Positions 11,105-20,668 of a stretch of 64,000 nt of DNA are shown one piece after another. The notes beneath the pieces are model-generated. The model did no database searches. It saw nothing but the letters and a program-made list of their open reading frames with translations, and was not told the DNA's origin. Made by a program: the position numbers and the translations under genes. This DNA comes from CAVSRC01 sp963782045 (lineage in GTDB: Bacteria; Pseudomonadota; Alphaproteobacteria; Rhizobiales; Kaistiaceae): contig CAWAIR010000018.1 of assembly GCA_963782045.1 (NCBI GenBank), positions 186,001-250,000 on the forward strand, written 5' to 3'. How positions within the stretch are numbered: position 1 is the first letter of the stretch; each line of letters starts with the position of its first letter.

Positions 11105-12471
11105 ATGGCGTCCGACATTCTCATCGTTGACGACGAAACCGACATCCGGGAGTTGGTTTCCGGCATCCTCTCCGATGAGGGGCACGGCACCCGCATGGCC
11201 TCCGACGCCGATACCGCGATCACCGAAATCGCCAAGCGGCGGCCGTCGCTGGTCTTCCTCGACATCTGGCTGCAAGGCAGCCGCATGGATGGCCTGGCGC
11301 TGCTCGACGAGGTCAAGCACGACCATCCCGACCTGCCGGTGGTGATGATTTCCGGCCACGGCAATATCGAGACGGCCGTCTCCGCCATCAAGCGCGGGGC
11401 TTACGACTACATCGAGAAGCCATTCAAGTCGGATCGGCTGGTGCTGGTCGCCGAGCGCGCCCTGGAGGCTTCCAAGCTCGCCGCGAGGTGAAGGTGCTGC
11501 GCGAGAAGAGCGGCGACGCCAACCAGCTCCTCGGCACCTCGCCGGCGATGAACCACCTGCGCATCACGATCGAGAAGGTGGCGCCGACCAACAGCCGCAT
11601 CATGATCTCCGGCGCCTCCGGCTCCGGCAAGGAGCTCGTCGCGCGCACCATCCACGAGATGTCGGGGCGCGCGGCCGGGCCGTTCGTCGTGCTCAACGCG
11701 GCGACCATCGTTCCCGACCGCATGGAAGCGGAGCTGTTCGGCACCGAGCCGTCCAACGGGGCGGCGCGCCGGGTCGGCGCCCTGGAAGAGGCGCATGGCG
11801 GCACGCTCTACCTCGACGAGGTCGGCGACATGCCGCGCGAGACGCAGAGCAAGATCCTGCGCGTGCTGGTCGACCAGACCTTCACCCGCGTCGGCGGAAC
11901 GACGCGCGTCACCGTCGACGTGCGGGTCATCTCGTCGACCGGGCGCGATCTGGAAGGGGAGGTCGCCGAGGGCACTTTCCGCGAGGACCTGTTCCACCGG
12001 CTGGCGGTGGTGCCGCTGCGCGTGCCGGCGCTGGCCGAGCGGCGCGAGGATATCCCCGTTCTGGTGCGCCACTTCGCCGAGCAGATCTCGCGCACCACGG
12101 GCCTGCCGCCGCGCACCATCGGCGACGACGCCATGGCCGTGCTCCAGGCGCACGACTGGCCGGGCAACATCCGGCAACTGCGCAACAACGTCGAGCGGCT
12201 GATGATCCTCACCCGCGGTGACACCAGCGACGTGATCACCGCCGACATGCTGCCGTCGGAGATCGGCGAGATGCTGCCGACGACGCCCGGCCGGGCCGGC
12301 GGCGAGCACCTGATGTCGCTGCCGCTGCGCGACGCCCGCGAAATCTTCGAGCGCGAGTACCTCACCGCCCAGGTGAACCGCTTCGGCGGCAACATCTCGC
12401 GCACCGCCGAATTCGTCGGCATGGAACGCTCGGCCCTGCATCGCAAGTTGAAGTCGCTGGGCGTAGGCTAA
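11105..12471 (+). CDS. ntrX: Nitrogen regulation response regulator NtrX (frameshifted near 11479)
   Basis: Receiver domain (DILIVDDETD, D53 in VFLDIW, K in EKPFK), then an AAA+ domain (Walker A GASGSGKE, Walker B LYLDEVGD) and a Fis-type helix-turn-helix (GNISRTAEFVGMERSALHRKL). The stretch that should hold the GAFTGA loop reads ELFGTEPSNGAARRVGALEE, so the sigma-54 contact loop is absent. This is the known situation for alphaproteobacterial NtrX, which acts mostly without sigma-54. One base is missing near 11479 (K-L-R-R-E-V-K-V is restored by adding one C). Repaired length is 455 residues, normal. It starts 19 bases after ntrY. Confidence 0.94.
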
Positions 12472-12496
12472 GGGCGGGCAAGGATTCGGGGACATC

Positions 12497-13874
12497 ATGC
12501 GCGTCGTCATTTGCGGAGCCGGCCAGGTCGGCTACGGCATAGCCGAACGTCTCGCCGTCGAGGACAACGACGTCTCGGTGATCGACACCTCGCCGCAGCT
12601 CGTCCAGGCGATCCGCGACACGCTCGACGTGCGCGGCTTCATCGGCCACGGCGCTCATCCGGACGTGCTCGCCCAGGCCGGTGCCGAGCAGGCCGACATG
12701 ATCATCGCCGTCACCCTCTACGACGAGGTCAACATGGTCGCCTGCCAGGTGGCCCATTCGCTGTTCAACGTGCCGACCAAGATCGCCCGCATCCGCGCGC
12801 AGAGCTACCTGGAGCCGCACTGGGCGGACCTGTTCTCCTCCGAGCACCTGCCGATCGACGTCATCATCTCGCCTGAGATCGAGGTCGGCCGCATGGTGCT
12901 GCGTCGGCTGCAACGGCCCGGCGCCTTCGACACGGTCGAGTTCGCCAACGGCGAGGTGGTGGTGGTCGGCATCAGCCTCAGCGAGAACTGCCCGGTGGTC
13001 GACACGCCGCTGGCGCAGCTCACCGAGCTGTTTCCCGACCTGCAGGCGATCGTCGTCGGCATCGTGCGCGGCGGCAGGCTGTTCGTGCCGCGCTCGACCG
13101 ACTCCATGCTGATCGGCGACCAGGTCTACGTGGCCTGCGCCCGCGAGCAGGTGACCCGTACGCTCGGCATCTTCGGCCACGAGGAGCCGGTCGCCAAGCG
13201 CGTCGTCATCGCCGGCGGCGGCAATATCGGCCAGTTCGTCGCCCACACGCTGGAATCCCGCGGCGCCGCCGCGCGGGTGAAGATCATCGAATCGACCCAT
13301 GAGCGCGCCATCACCATCGCCGATGCGCTGAAGCGCACGGTAGTGCTGCACGGCAACGCCCTCGACCAGGAGATCCAGCGCGAGGCCGACGTCCAGGACG
13401 CCGACCTCCTGATCGCGCTCACCAACGACGACGAGGTCAACATCATCGCCTGCGTCATGGCCAAGCGGCTCGGTTGCCGCAGCACCATGGCGCTGATCAA
13501 CAACCGCTCCTACCACGCCTTCACCGATACGCTGGGCATCGACGCGACGGTCAACCCGCGCTCGCTCACCGTTTCGCGCATCCTCCAGCACGTCCGCCGC
13601 GGCCGCATCCGCGGCGTCCACACCATCGAGGACGGCGCCGCCGAGGTGATCGAGGCGGAGGCGCTGGAGACCTCGCCGCTGGTCGGCAAACCCTTGCGCG
13701 AGCTCGAGCTGCCCGACGGCATCCGCATCGGCGCCATCTACCGCGCCGGCAAGGTGCTGGTGCCCAACGGCAGCCACACAGATCATCGCCAAGGACCGCG
13801 TGGTGATGTTCGCCACCGCCGAGCGCGTGCGCCAGCTCGAGCAGATGTTCCGCGTCAGCCTCGAGTTCTTCTAG
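12497..13874 (+). CDS. trkA: Trk system K+ uptake protein TrkA (frameshifted near 13774)
   Basis: Cytoplasmic gating subunit of the Trk potassium channel. There are two RCK halves, each with an NAD-binding Rossmann start (VVICGAGQVGYGIAERL near residue 2; VVIAGGGNIGQFVA near 237) and a following TrkA-C domain. An extra base near 13774 throws the last ~30 residues out of frame. In the corrected frame the end reads QIIAKDRVVMFA...LEQMFRVSLEFF with stop 13872-13874. Repaired length is 458 residues, exactly typical. It is followed after 25 bases by trkH, its membrane partner. Confidence 0.94.
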
Positions 13875-13899
13875 GGCGAGCGCACGGACCGGCCCGCCG

Positions 13900-15346
13900 A
13901 TGATCGGTGTTCTCCACCTCCTGTCGCGCGCCTTCGGCGGCCTCGCTTTGGCGATGCTCATCCCGGCGGCGGTCTCCGTGGTCGCCCATGATGGCGCCGC
14001 GGCGGATTTCCTGGTGGTCTCCGGCCTGACCGGCTTCCTGTCGGGTGCCATCTTCTTCGCGCTGCAGGGGCGCAGCCCGCCCTTCGATCGCACGGCCGGC
14101 TTCGTGCTGACAGCGGCGCTGTGGGTGGTGCTGCCGCTGATCGCGGCGCTGCCTTTCGCGCTGCACGGGCATCTCGGCTATATCGGCGCGCTGTTCGAGG
14201 CGGTGTCGGGCTTCACCACCACCGGCGCCTCGGTCTTCCGCTCGCTGAAGGGCGTCGGACCGTCGATCATCCTTCTGGCGGGCCGAATTGCAGTGGCTGG
14301 GCGGGCTCGCCACGCTGGTCACCTTCGTCACCATCCTGGCGCCGGCCGGCGTCGGCGGCCTCTCCAGCCGCGGCCTGGCGGTGCTCGGCGGCTTCAGCGA
14401 GGCCGGCCCGGAGCGCATCGCGCGCGGCCTCCGCCGCATGGTCGCCCTCTACGCGCTGTTCACCGGGATATGCATCATCCTGCTGTTCCTCTCCGGCATT
14501 CCGACCTTTGATTCGATCTGCCTGGCGCTGTCGACGGTCTCGACCGGCGGCTTCATGCCGGTCGATGGCAACCTGTCGGTCTACGGCAGCCCGTATGGGC
14601 GAGGGCGTGATCGCCGTGTTCATGATCGCCGGGGCGACCAGCATCGTCTTCCACCGCAGCGTTATGGAAGGCCGCTGGGCGGCGCTGTTCGGCCAATCGC
14701 GAGACCTGGTGGGTGCTGGGGGTCATGGCGGTCGCCGGCGTGCATCTACGCCTGGGCCTTCCACTGCCGGCGAGAATTTGCGCGGCGGCGCTGGGGGAGG
14801 GGCTGTTCGACGCCATATCGCTGGTCAGCACCACCGGCTTCGAGACCCGCGCCGGGGGCCTTTCGGCGATCCCCGATACGCTGGTGATGTTCCTGGCGAT
14901 CGGCGGCGCCGCGGCGCTGTCGACCGCCGGCGGCCTCAAATACTACCGCATCGGCGCCATGACGGTTCAATCCATGCACGAACTGAGGCGGCTGGTCTTT
15001 CCGCACAGCGTGCGCTCGACCCGCTTCGGCACGCCAGCCCTACGATCTCAACCTGATGAAGGCGATCTGGGCGAATCTGGTGGTGGCGGCGGTCGTCATC
15101 ATGGTCGCCGCCCTGGCGCTGGCCACCAGCCTGCCCGGATTCGACGCGGCCATGGTGGCGGCGGTCGCCGCCTTCTCGAACATCGGCCCGCTCTATTCGC
15201 CGGAATGGCTGATCGGGCCGCACTGGCCCGCCTATGCCGATTTCGGCGCCCTCGCCCAGATCGCCATGATCGTCACCATGATCCTCGGCCGGATCGAGGT
15301 CATCGTCCTGTTCGCCTCGCTCTACGCCGCCTACTGGCGCTCCTAG
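13900..15346 (+). CDS. trkH: TrkH family potassium uptake membrane protein (several frameshifts)
   Basis: Pore-forming subunit of the Trk K+ transporter. The four-repeat TrkH fold is visible from selectivity-filter-like loops: AVSGFTTTGASVFRSL (repeat 1), ALSTVSTGGFMPVDG (repeat 2), LVSTTGFETRAGG (repeat 3) and AVAAFSNIGPLYSP (repeat 4), each flanked by hydrophobic helices. These pieces lie in different frames, with breaks near 14285, 14595, 14705 and 15045. The gene order trkA-trkH supports the call. All sequence elements are present in order, so sequencing indels are more likely than decay. Confidence 0.9.
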
Positions 15347-15358
15347 GAACCTCCGTTC

Positions 15359-16237
15359 ATGTCACGCATAGCCTATGTCAATGGCCGCTATCTTCCCCAC
15401 GCCGACGCCGGCATTCACATCGAGGACCGCGGCTATCAGTTCGCCGACGGCGTCTACGAGGTGTGCGAGGTGCGCGGCGGGCGGCTGGTCGACGAGGCAC
15501 GCCACATGGCGCGGCTCAGGCGTTCGCTCGGCGAGTTGCGCATCGCCTGGCCGATGCGCCCGGCGGCTCTCGGCGTGGTGATGCGCGAGGTGGCGCGGCG
15601 TAACCGGGTGCGCGACGGCCTTGTCTATCTCCAGGTCACCCGCGGTGTCGCCCCGCGCAGCCATGCCTTCCCGCCCGCTGATGTTACGCCGGCGATCGTG
15701 GTGACCGCCCATTCGGTTGACGCGGCTGCGCTGGCCAAGCGGGCGGAGGAGGGGATTGCCGTCATCACCGTGCCCGAGAACCGCTGGGCGCGCGTCGACA
15801 TCAAATCGGTCAGCCTGCTGCCCAACGTGCTCGCCAAGCAGAAGGCAAAGGAGGCCGGGGCCTTCGAGGCGTGGTTCGTCGACGGCGACGGCTTCGTCAC
15901 CGAGGGCTCATCGAGCAATGCGTGGATCGTGACGGCCGCGGGGACCATCGTCACCCGCTCGGCGGAAGCGGGCATCCTGCGCGGGATCACCCGCACCGGG
16001 GTCATCGATACAGCCGCCGGCGAGGCCTATCTCATTGAAGAACGGGCGTTTTCCGTCGCCGAGGCGCAGGTGGCCAGCGAAGCCTTCGTGACCTCGGCCT
16101 CGTCAAAAGTGACGGCGGTCATCAGCATCGACGGCGTGGTAATTGGCAATGGCCGGCCCGGGCCGGTGGCAAATCGCCTGAGGCACCTCTTCCACGACCA
16201 CGCTGCGATCTCGCCGCAGTGGGCGAGTGGGGCATGA
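15359..16237 (+). CDS. dat: D-amino-acid transaminase (class IV PLP enzyme)
   Basis: 292 residues of fold-type IV aminotransferase. The catalytic lysine is K149 in VDIKSVSLLPNVLAKQ, very close to the D-alanine aminotransferase pattern; the N-terminal GRYLPHADAGIHIEDRGYQFADGVYE and the cofactor-binding EGSSSNAW and GITRTGVI segments are also present. It would interconvert D-Ala and D-Glu for peptidoglycan. A branched-chain aminotransferase or aminodeoxychorismate lyase is less likely given the DIKS-LLPN motif. It lies 12 bases after trkH, and is followed by hfq as in other Rhizobiales. Confidence 0.9.
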   Translation: MSRIAYVNGRYLPHADAGIHIEDRGYQFADGVYEVCEVRGGRLVDEARHMARLRRSLGELRIAWPMRPAALGVVMREVARRNRVRDGLVYLQVTRGVAPRSHAFPPADVTPAIVVTAHSVDAAALAKRAEEGIAVITVPENRWARVDIKSVSLLPNVLAKQKAKEAGAFEAWFVDGDGFVTEGSSSNAWIVTAAGTIVTRSAEAGILRGITRTGVIDTAAGEAYLIEERAFSVAEAQVASEAFVTSASSKVTAVISIDGVVIGNGRPGPVANRLRHLFHDHAAISPQWASGA

Positions 16238-16372
16238 GAATGCTGACATCTGGGGCAATTTCACGCGTGACGAGAGGCCTGACACCCGGCAGAATGTAAT
16301 CGATATCATGGTCAAGGACCCAACAAAAACGCGACTGATCCCGAAAGCCGCAAGAACGCGAGAGCGAATGAA

Positions 16373-16636
16373 ATGGCTGAACGCGCACAAAATCTCCAAG
16401 ACACGTTTCTCAACTACGTGCGGAAGAACAAGACGCCGCTGACGATCTTTCTGGTCAACGGGGTAAAACTCCAAGGCATCGTGACCTGGTTTGATAACTT
16501 CTGTGTTCTGTTGCGGCGGGACGGGCATTCCCAGCTCGTCTACAAGCACGCCATCTCCACGGTGATGCCGGGGGCGCCGTTGCAGCTCTTCGAGCCGGGC
16601 GAGGATAACGGCACCACCGGCCGGGAGAGCGATTGA
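16373..16636 (+). CDS. hfq: RNA chaperone Hfq
   Basis: 87 residues with the two Sm motifs of bacterial Hfq: QNLQDTFLNYVRKNKTPLTIFLVNG (Sm1 and the proximal RNA face) and the YKHAIST motif (Sm2). It forms hexamers that pair small RNAs with mRNAs. In this order Hfq is needed for NifA and nutrient regulation. The 135-base upstream gap lacks an obvious strong ribosome site (GAGAGCG only). Its stop overlaps the TTG start of hflX. Confidence 0.97.
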   Translation: MAERAQNLQDTFLNYVRKNKTPLTIFLVNGVKLQGIVTWFDNFCVLLRRDGHSQLVYKHAISTVMPGAPLQLFEPGEDNGTTGRESD

Positions 16637-17997
16637 GCGACACTCCGCACGACCCGCAGGCGGCTGGGGAGGCCGCGGGTGCCGTCGCACCCGCGGGGGC
16701 CGGGGCGCGTGCTTTGGTGCTGGTGCCGGTGCTCAAGACCCGCACCACCGCAACCGAGCGCAACCGCGAAGCGCGGGTGGAGGAGGCGGTCGGGCTGGCC
16801 GAGGCCATCGACCTCGACGTCGCCGCCGGCCTCGCCGTGCCGATCGCAACCCCGCGGCCGGCAACGCTGTTCGGCTCCGGCAAGGTGGACGAGATCGCCG
16901 GGCAGGTGGCGGCCGGCCGCATCGATCTGGTCGTTGTCGACGGCGTGCTGTCGCCCGTGCAGCAGCGTAATCTCGAACGCGCCTGGAAGACCAAGGTCAT
17001 CGACCGCACCGGACTGATCCTGGAGATCTTCGGCGAGCGGGCGCAGACCCGCGAAGGCACGCTCCAGGTCGAGCTGGCGCACCTCAACTACCAGAAGAGC
17101 CGGCTGGTACGCTCGTGGACCCACCTCGAGCGCCAGCGCGGCGGCTTCGGATTCCTCGGCGGCCCCGGCGAGACGCAGATCGAGGCCGACCGGCGCATGA
17201 TCGAGGAGCGCATCACGCGTATCGAGCGCGACCTCGAGGACGTGGTGACGCGGCGCCGCCAGCAGCGCAAGACGCGCCGCAAGGGCAGCCAGGCGACGGT
17301 GGCATTGGTCGGCTACACCAATGCCGGCAAGTCGACGCTGTTCAATGCGCTCACCGCCGATCACGTCTTCGCCGACAAGCGGCTGTTCGCCACGCTCGAC
17401 CCGACGCTCCGCCGCGTGACCCTGCCGCACGGCGCCATCGCCATCCTTTCCGACACGGTCGGCTTCGTCGCCAACCTGCCGACGACGCTGGTCGCCGCCT
17501 TCCGCGGCACGCTGGAGGAGGTGGCCGAGGCCGACGTGATCCTGCACGTGCGCGACATCGCCGGTGCCGACAGCGAGGCGCAGTCGCGCGACGTCGCCGC
17601 GGTGCTCGCCGAGCTTGGTGTCGAGGCCAAGGCGCCCGAGCGGGTCATCGAGGTGTGGAACAAGGTCGATCTGATGCCGCCGGCGCAGCGTCCGCCGCGG
17701 GTGATCCCGGCGGCTGCCGGCAACGGTCCGGCGGTGGTCGCCGTGTCGGCGCTGACCGGCGAGGGGCTGCCCGAGCTGCTGGCGCTGATCGAGGAGAAGG
17801 TCGCCACCGCCCGGCGCACCTACGAGGTGCGGCTGGAGGGGGCGGCACTCGGCCAGCTCCACCGGCTCTACGAGGTCGGCGAGGTGCTCGACCGGAGCGA
17901 CAATGCCGACGGATCGACCACCGCCCATGTCCGCGTGGCACCGGACAGGCAGGCAGCGTTCGACAAGGCGTTTCCCAACGCCCGGGTGGCGACGTAG
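16633..17997 (+). CDS. hflX: GTPase HflX (ribosome rescue/splitting factor)
   Basis: 454 residues. The N-terminal HflX domain (to ~200) contains GSGKVDEI and the coiled-coil with RGGFGFLGGPGETQIE. The G domain contains G1 GYTNAGKST, G3 DTVGFV and G4 NKVD. Translation probably starts at TTG 16633, which overlaps the hfq stop (TTGA). No in-frame ATG precedes the conserved N-terminal domain. hfq-hflX is a widely conserved pair. HflX binds the 50S subunit and splits stalled ribosomes under heat stress. The gene ends in the hairpin at 17998-18024. Confidence 0.93.
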   Translation: MSDTPHDPQAAGEAAGAVAPAGAGARALVLVPVLKTRTTATERNREARVEEAVGLAEAIDLDVAAGLAVPIATPRPATLFGSGKVDEIAGQVAAGRIDLVVVDGVLSPVQQRNLERAWKTKVIDRTGLILEIFGERAQTREGTLQVELAHLNYQKSRLVRSWTHLERQRGGFGFLGGPGETQIEADRRMIEERITRIERDLEDVVTRRRQQRKTRRKGSQATVALVGYTNAGKSTLFNALTADHVFADKRLFATLDPTLRRVTLPHGAIAILSDTVGFVANLPTTLVAAFRGTLEEVAEADVILHVRDIAGADSEAQSRDVAAVLAELGVEAKAPERVIEVWNKVDLMPPAQRPPRVIPAAAGNGPAVVAVSALTGEGLPELLALIEEKVATARRTYEVRLEGAALGQLHRLYEVGEVLDRSDNADGSTTAHVRVAPDRQAAFDKAFPNARVAT

Positions 17998-18024
17998 CCC
18001 GCAAGGAGCGAAGCGGATTGCGGG
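17998..18024. repeat. REP-like inverted repeat at the 3' end of hflX
   Basis: Starting on the base after the hflX stop, CCCGCAA (17998-18004) is complementary to TTGCGGG (18018-18024) around the loop GGAGCGAAGCGGA. This resembles the GTAGCCCGGA...GAGCGAAGCG... intergenic repeats seen in several Rhizobiales. A related-looking but unpaired segment (CCCCGGATGCAGCGCAGCG) follows at about 18055. There is no T-run, so it may be a mobile-type palindrome or a 3'-end stabiliser rather than a classical terminator. Confidence 0.45.
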
Positions 18025-18337
18025 GAGCCGAGAGCGGAGGCCACTTTTCCGTTCCCCGGATGCAGCGCAGCGTGCCACGGTGCGCTGGAGCGATTTTGCG
18101 ACAGGATCAAGCCGACGGGCGACGGGCGCACCCGGGGTACGGCCGAGACCGGCGGCGACGATAATGGCGCAAAAGCGCCCGTCCCTTCGGGTTTCCGACC
18201 GGCGCGCGCCCAACGCCGATCCCGGCTCGACCGAGAAACGGAACTGCTTCTATCTGACCAAGAAGCGCTCTGGATCCGGGGTCTACGGCGCGCCACTCCG
18301 TGCCGCGCCGTGCCCCCGGGACAACAGTCGCCCGCCG
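18025..18337. other. Intergenic space between convergent hflX and mazG
   Basis: No convincing gene is seen. Open frames exist on both strands because of the high GC content, but none has a ribosome site with a recognisable protein. A second GCAGCGCAGCG-rich palindromic fragment lies near 18055. The rest shows no clear structure. Confidence 0.4.
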
Positions 18338-19147
18338 CTATTCCGCCGCCTTGGCGCGCTGCCAGAGCGCCTCCATCTCGTCGAGGCTCGCTTCGGTCGG
18401 TGTGCGCCCCTCGGCCGCCAGCGCCGCCTCGATGGCCGCGAAGCGCCGCCCGAACTTCACATTCGTGCCGCGCAGCGCCTGGTCGGCATCGACCGTCAGG
18501 TGGCGGGCCAGATTGACGACGGCGAAGAGCAGGTCGCCGATCTCGCCGGCCATGGCCTCGCGGTCGGTCTCCGTTCGGTCGAGTTCGGCTTCGATCTCGC
18601 CGACTTCCTCCTTGATCTTGGCGAGCACCAGGCGGGCGTCGTTCCAGTCGAAGCCGACCGTCGAGGCTTTGGCCTGAAGCTTGTGCGCCCGGATGAGCGC
18701 CGGCAGGCCGGCGGCAATGCCGTCGAGCAGCCCCTCGGGCGCCGCGCGCCCTTCGGCGGCGCGCTGAGCCTTCTCCTTGGCCTTTGCCTTCTCCCAGAAG
18801 CCCTTGGCGGCGCCGGCGGCGCGCGCGTCGGCGTCGCCGAAGACATGCGGGTGACGGCGGATCAGCTTGGTGGTGATCGCCTCGACCACGTCGCCAAACG
18901 TGAACTGGCCGGCCTCGGCCGCCATCTGGGCGTGGTAGACCGGCTGGAGGAGGAGGTCTCCCAGCTCGTCCCTGAGGTCGTCCATGTCGCCGCGGGCGAT
19001 GGCGTCGGCCACCTCATAGGCTTCCTCGATCGTGTAGGGCGCGATGGTCGAGAAGTCCTGTACGACGTCCCAGGGGCAGCCGGTCTCCTTGTCGCGCAGC
19101 GCCGCCATGATCTCGATCAGCCGCGAGATGTCGCGTGAGGGTGTCAT
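18338..19147 (-). CDS. mazG: Nucleoside triphosphate pyrophosphohydrolase MazG
   Basis: 269 residues with two MazG domains. The first has CPWDVVQDFSTIAPYTIEEAYEVADAI and DELGDLLLQPVYHA; the second has KIKEEVGEIEAEL and EIGDLLFAVVNLARH. The E-x-x-E and E-x-x-D metal sites are present in both. It hydrolyses (d)NTPs to monophosphates (house cleaning of abnormal nucleotides, (p)ppGpp tuning). It is convergent with hflX, as in many Hyphomicrobiales genomes. The start at 19147 follows from the conserved N-terminus (DISRLIEIMAALRD). Confidence 0.93.
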   Translation of the reverse strand: MTPSRDISRLIEIMAALRDKETGCPWDVVQDFSTIAPYTIEEAYEVADAIARGDMDDLRDELGDLLLQPVYHAQMAAEAGQFTFGDVVEAITTKLIRRHPHVFGDADARAAGAAKGFWEKAKAKEKAQRAAEGRAAPEGLLDGIAAGLPALIRAHKLQAKASTVGFDWNDARLVLAKIKEEVGEIEAELDRTETDREAMAGEIGDLLFAVVNLARHLTVDADQALRGTNVKFGRRFAAIEAALAAEGRTPTEASLDEMEALWQRAKAAE

Positions 19148-19210
19148 AGAGGGGCTCCGAGGGAAAGCCGCAGTCCGCCGGTCAGGCGGTCGCGCAATGG
19201 CATTAACGAA

Positions 19211-19897
19211 TTGTCCGAAGACCTAGCGCGAAACCTCCTGGCGCGATACCGCTGCGCAGAAGACACTTGTGCAAACCCGGTGGGATCATCCGACGCCATG
19301 GTGGCAACAGCAACGCTTCTGCCCGACGAGGCCCAGTTTCGCAGGCTCGCGGCGCTCCGCGGCACCGTGACGGTCCTTCGCGACGACAGCGAGCGCTTGC
19401 TGCCGGACTGCCTGCTGCTCGACGCCCATTCCCAGGCCATGCTCGCGGTCGCCTGGGAAGAGGTCGTCTTCAAGTTTGACATCTTCGGCCTTGCGGTCAA
19501 ATCCCGGCCGACCGATCTGCCGCCGGCCTGGAGGCCGATGGCGACGATCCGCGAACCGGCGATCAGCTGCCTGTTTCGTTGCGAATGGGAGCGACCGGCG
19601 CTGCCGGGGGAAGTCCGGCCCGACTGGGAACAGATCGCCGCCGGCCACGGTCCACGCACCGCCATCCCGGACGTCGCTACTGCGGTCGGCGTCTCGATGA
19701 TCGGATTGCTGATTGCCGGGGAGGAGCGCTCGCTGCTCGCCATGGCGGATACCGACGCGCCCACGACCTTTGCGGTCGCTGCCGATCAGGATTCGATTTC
19801 AGCCGCAGTGGCGACCTGCGAGTGCGTGCATCTCCGCGATGCACCGCGCTTCGTGGCCGACGTCGCAGCGTGGATGTCGACGCGGTTTCGGAACTGA
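19211..19897 (+). CDS. Hypothetical protein
   Basis: An intact 228-residue frame with no family I recognise. It contains no signal peptide and only one short hydrophobic run (VGVSMIGLLIAG). Residues are mixed and soluble-looking, with Cys at a few positions (e.g. CLFRCEW, ATCECVH). ATG 19299 (MVATATLLPDE) is an alternative start that would remove 29 poorly composed residues. It is divergent from mazG. It is less GC-biased than its neighbours and may be an accessory gene. Confidence 0.55.
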   Translation: MSEDLARNLLARYRCAEDTCANPVGSSDAMVATATLLPDEAQFRRLAALRGTVTVLRDDSERLLPDCLLLDAHSQAMLAVAWEEVVFKFDIFGLAVKSRPTDLPPAWRPMATIREPAISCLFRCEWERPALPGEVRPDWEQIAAGHGPRTAIPDVATAVGVSMIGLLIAGEERSLLAMADTDAPTTFAVAADQDSISAAVATCECVHLRDAPRFVADVAAWMSTRFRN

Positions 19898-20171
19898 TGA
19901 CTGCGCGACCATCGCGCGATGACCAGCAACCAATGGGCGCCGACGCTGAGGCGCGGTGCGCATCGAACGCGGCGCCGTAGCGATCGGAGGACGGTTGCCC
20001 GAGGGGACGGATCGGCGCCGATATCAGCCCGGATCCTTCGCCCCACATGAAAGTCGCATAAGATATATTATGGAATATTTTGCCATCGGCGAGCTTTACT
20101 CGGCCGTGCGAAGCAAGCAGAATGCACGCGTTGAGCGAGGATGCGGCCGATGCGTTTCTCCGGGGGGCGCG

Positions 20172-20636
20172 ATGAGACGGCGTGCAATGGCTGCGGCGCT
20201 GTGCGTGTTGCTGGGCGGCTGCTATGCGGTCACTGGCAATCCTGGGCAATCTGCGTTCGTCGGTTCGAATGGTGCGGTCGGTCCTGCGCCATCGCTACCG
20301 GCGAGCTATCGGGCGGACATGGCCGCCAGGGTCTGGGCTGACGCCAGGGACCGCTATTCGTTCGGCAGTGCAAGGATTTCGCAGCCGCAGCGCCGCTTCG
20401 TGGGCGTGCAGAACGGAGGCGAAGCAACGGTGGTATGCCTGCGCATCAATACCAGGAACCGGTCCGGAGCTTATGTGGGGACCGAGGAATGGACCTTCGT
20501 TTTCGATGAGGTTGGGCAGATCGCCAATGTGACCCAGGAGCCGACGGCTGGATGCAGCGGCCCCCCGATCTCCTATCAGCCGTTTCCTGAGCTCGAGCAG
20601 ATGCGCAGGACCACGGCGCCCGCCCGGCGTGGCTGA
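20172..20636 (+). CDS. Small lipoprotein of unknown function
   Basis: 154 residues from ATG 20172, with a ribosome site inside CCGGGGGGCG. The N-terminus is a lipoprotein signal (RRRAMAAALCVLLGGC, lipobox LGGC), so the mature protein would be anchored at Cys17. The remainder (e.g. VGVQNGGEATVVCLRINT, GTEEWTFVFDEVGQI) has a beta-rich look. The upstream space 19898-20171 includes an AT-rich patch (AAGATATATTATGGAATATTTT, about 20057-20080), unusual here and a likely promoter. The family is not recognised. Confidence 0.65.
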   Translation: MRRRAMAAALCVLLGGCYAVTGNPGQSAFVGSNGAVGPAPSLPASYRADMAARVWADARDRYSFGSARISQPQRRFVGVQNGGEATVVCLRINTRNRSGAYVGTEEWTFVFDEVGQIANVTQEPTAGCSGPPISYQPFPELEQMRRTTAPARRG

Positions 20637-20668
20637 GCATGGACGCGCCGAGGCGCGCCCTTGAGCTG

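Noticed and set aside
16227..16442. A 71-residue frame between dat and hfq
   Set aside because: It overlaps the hfq start in another frame, and the first half is simply the gap before hfq. No family match.
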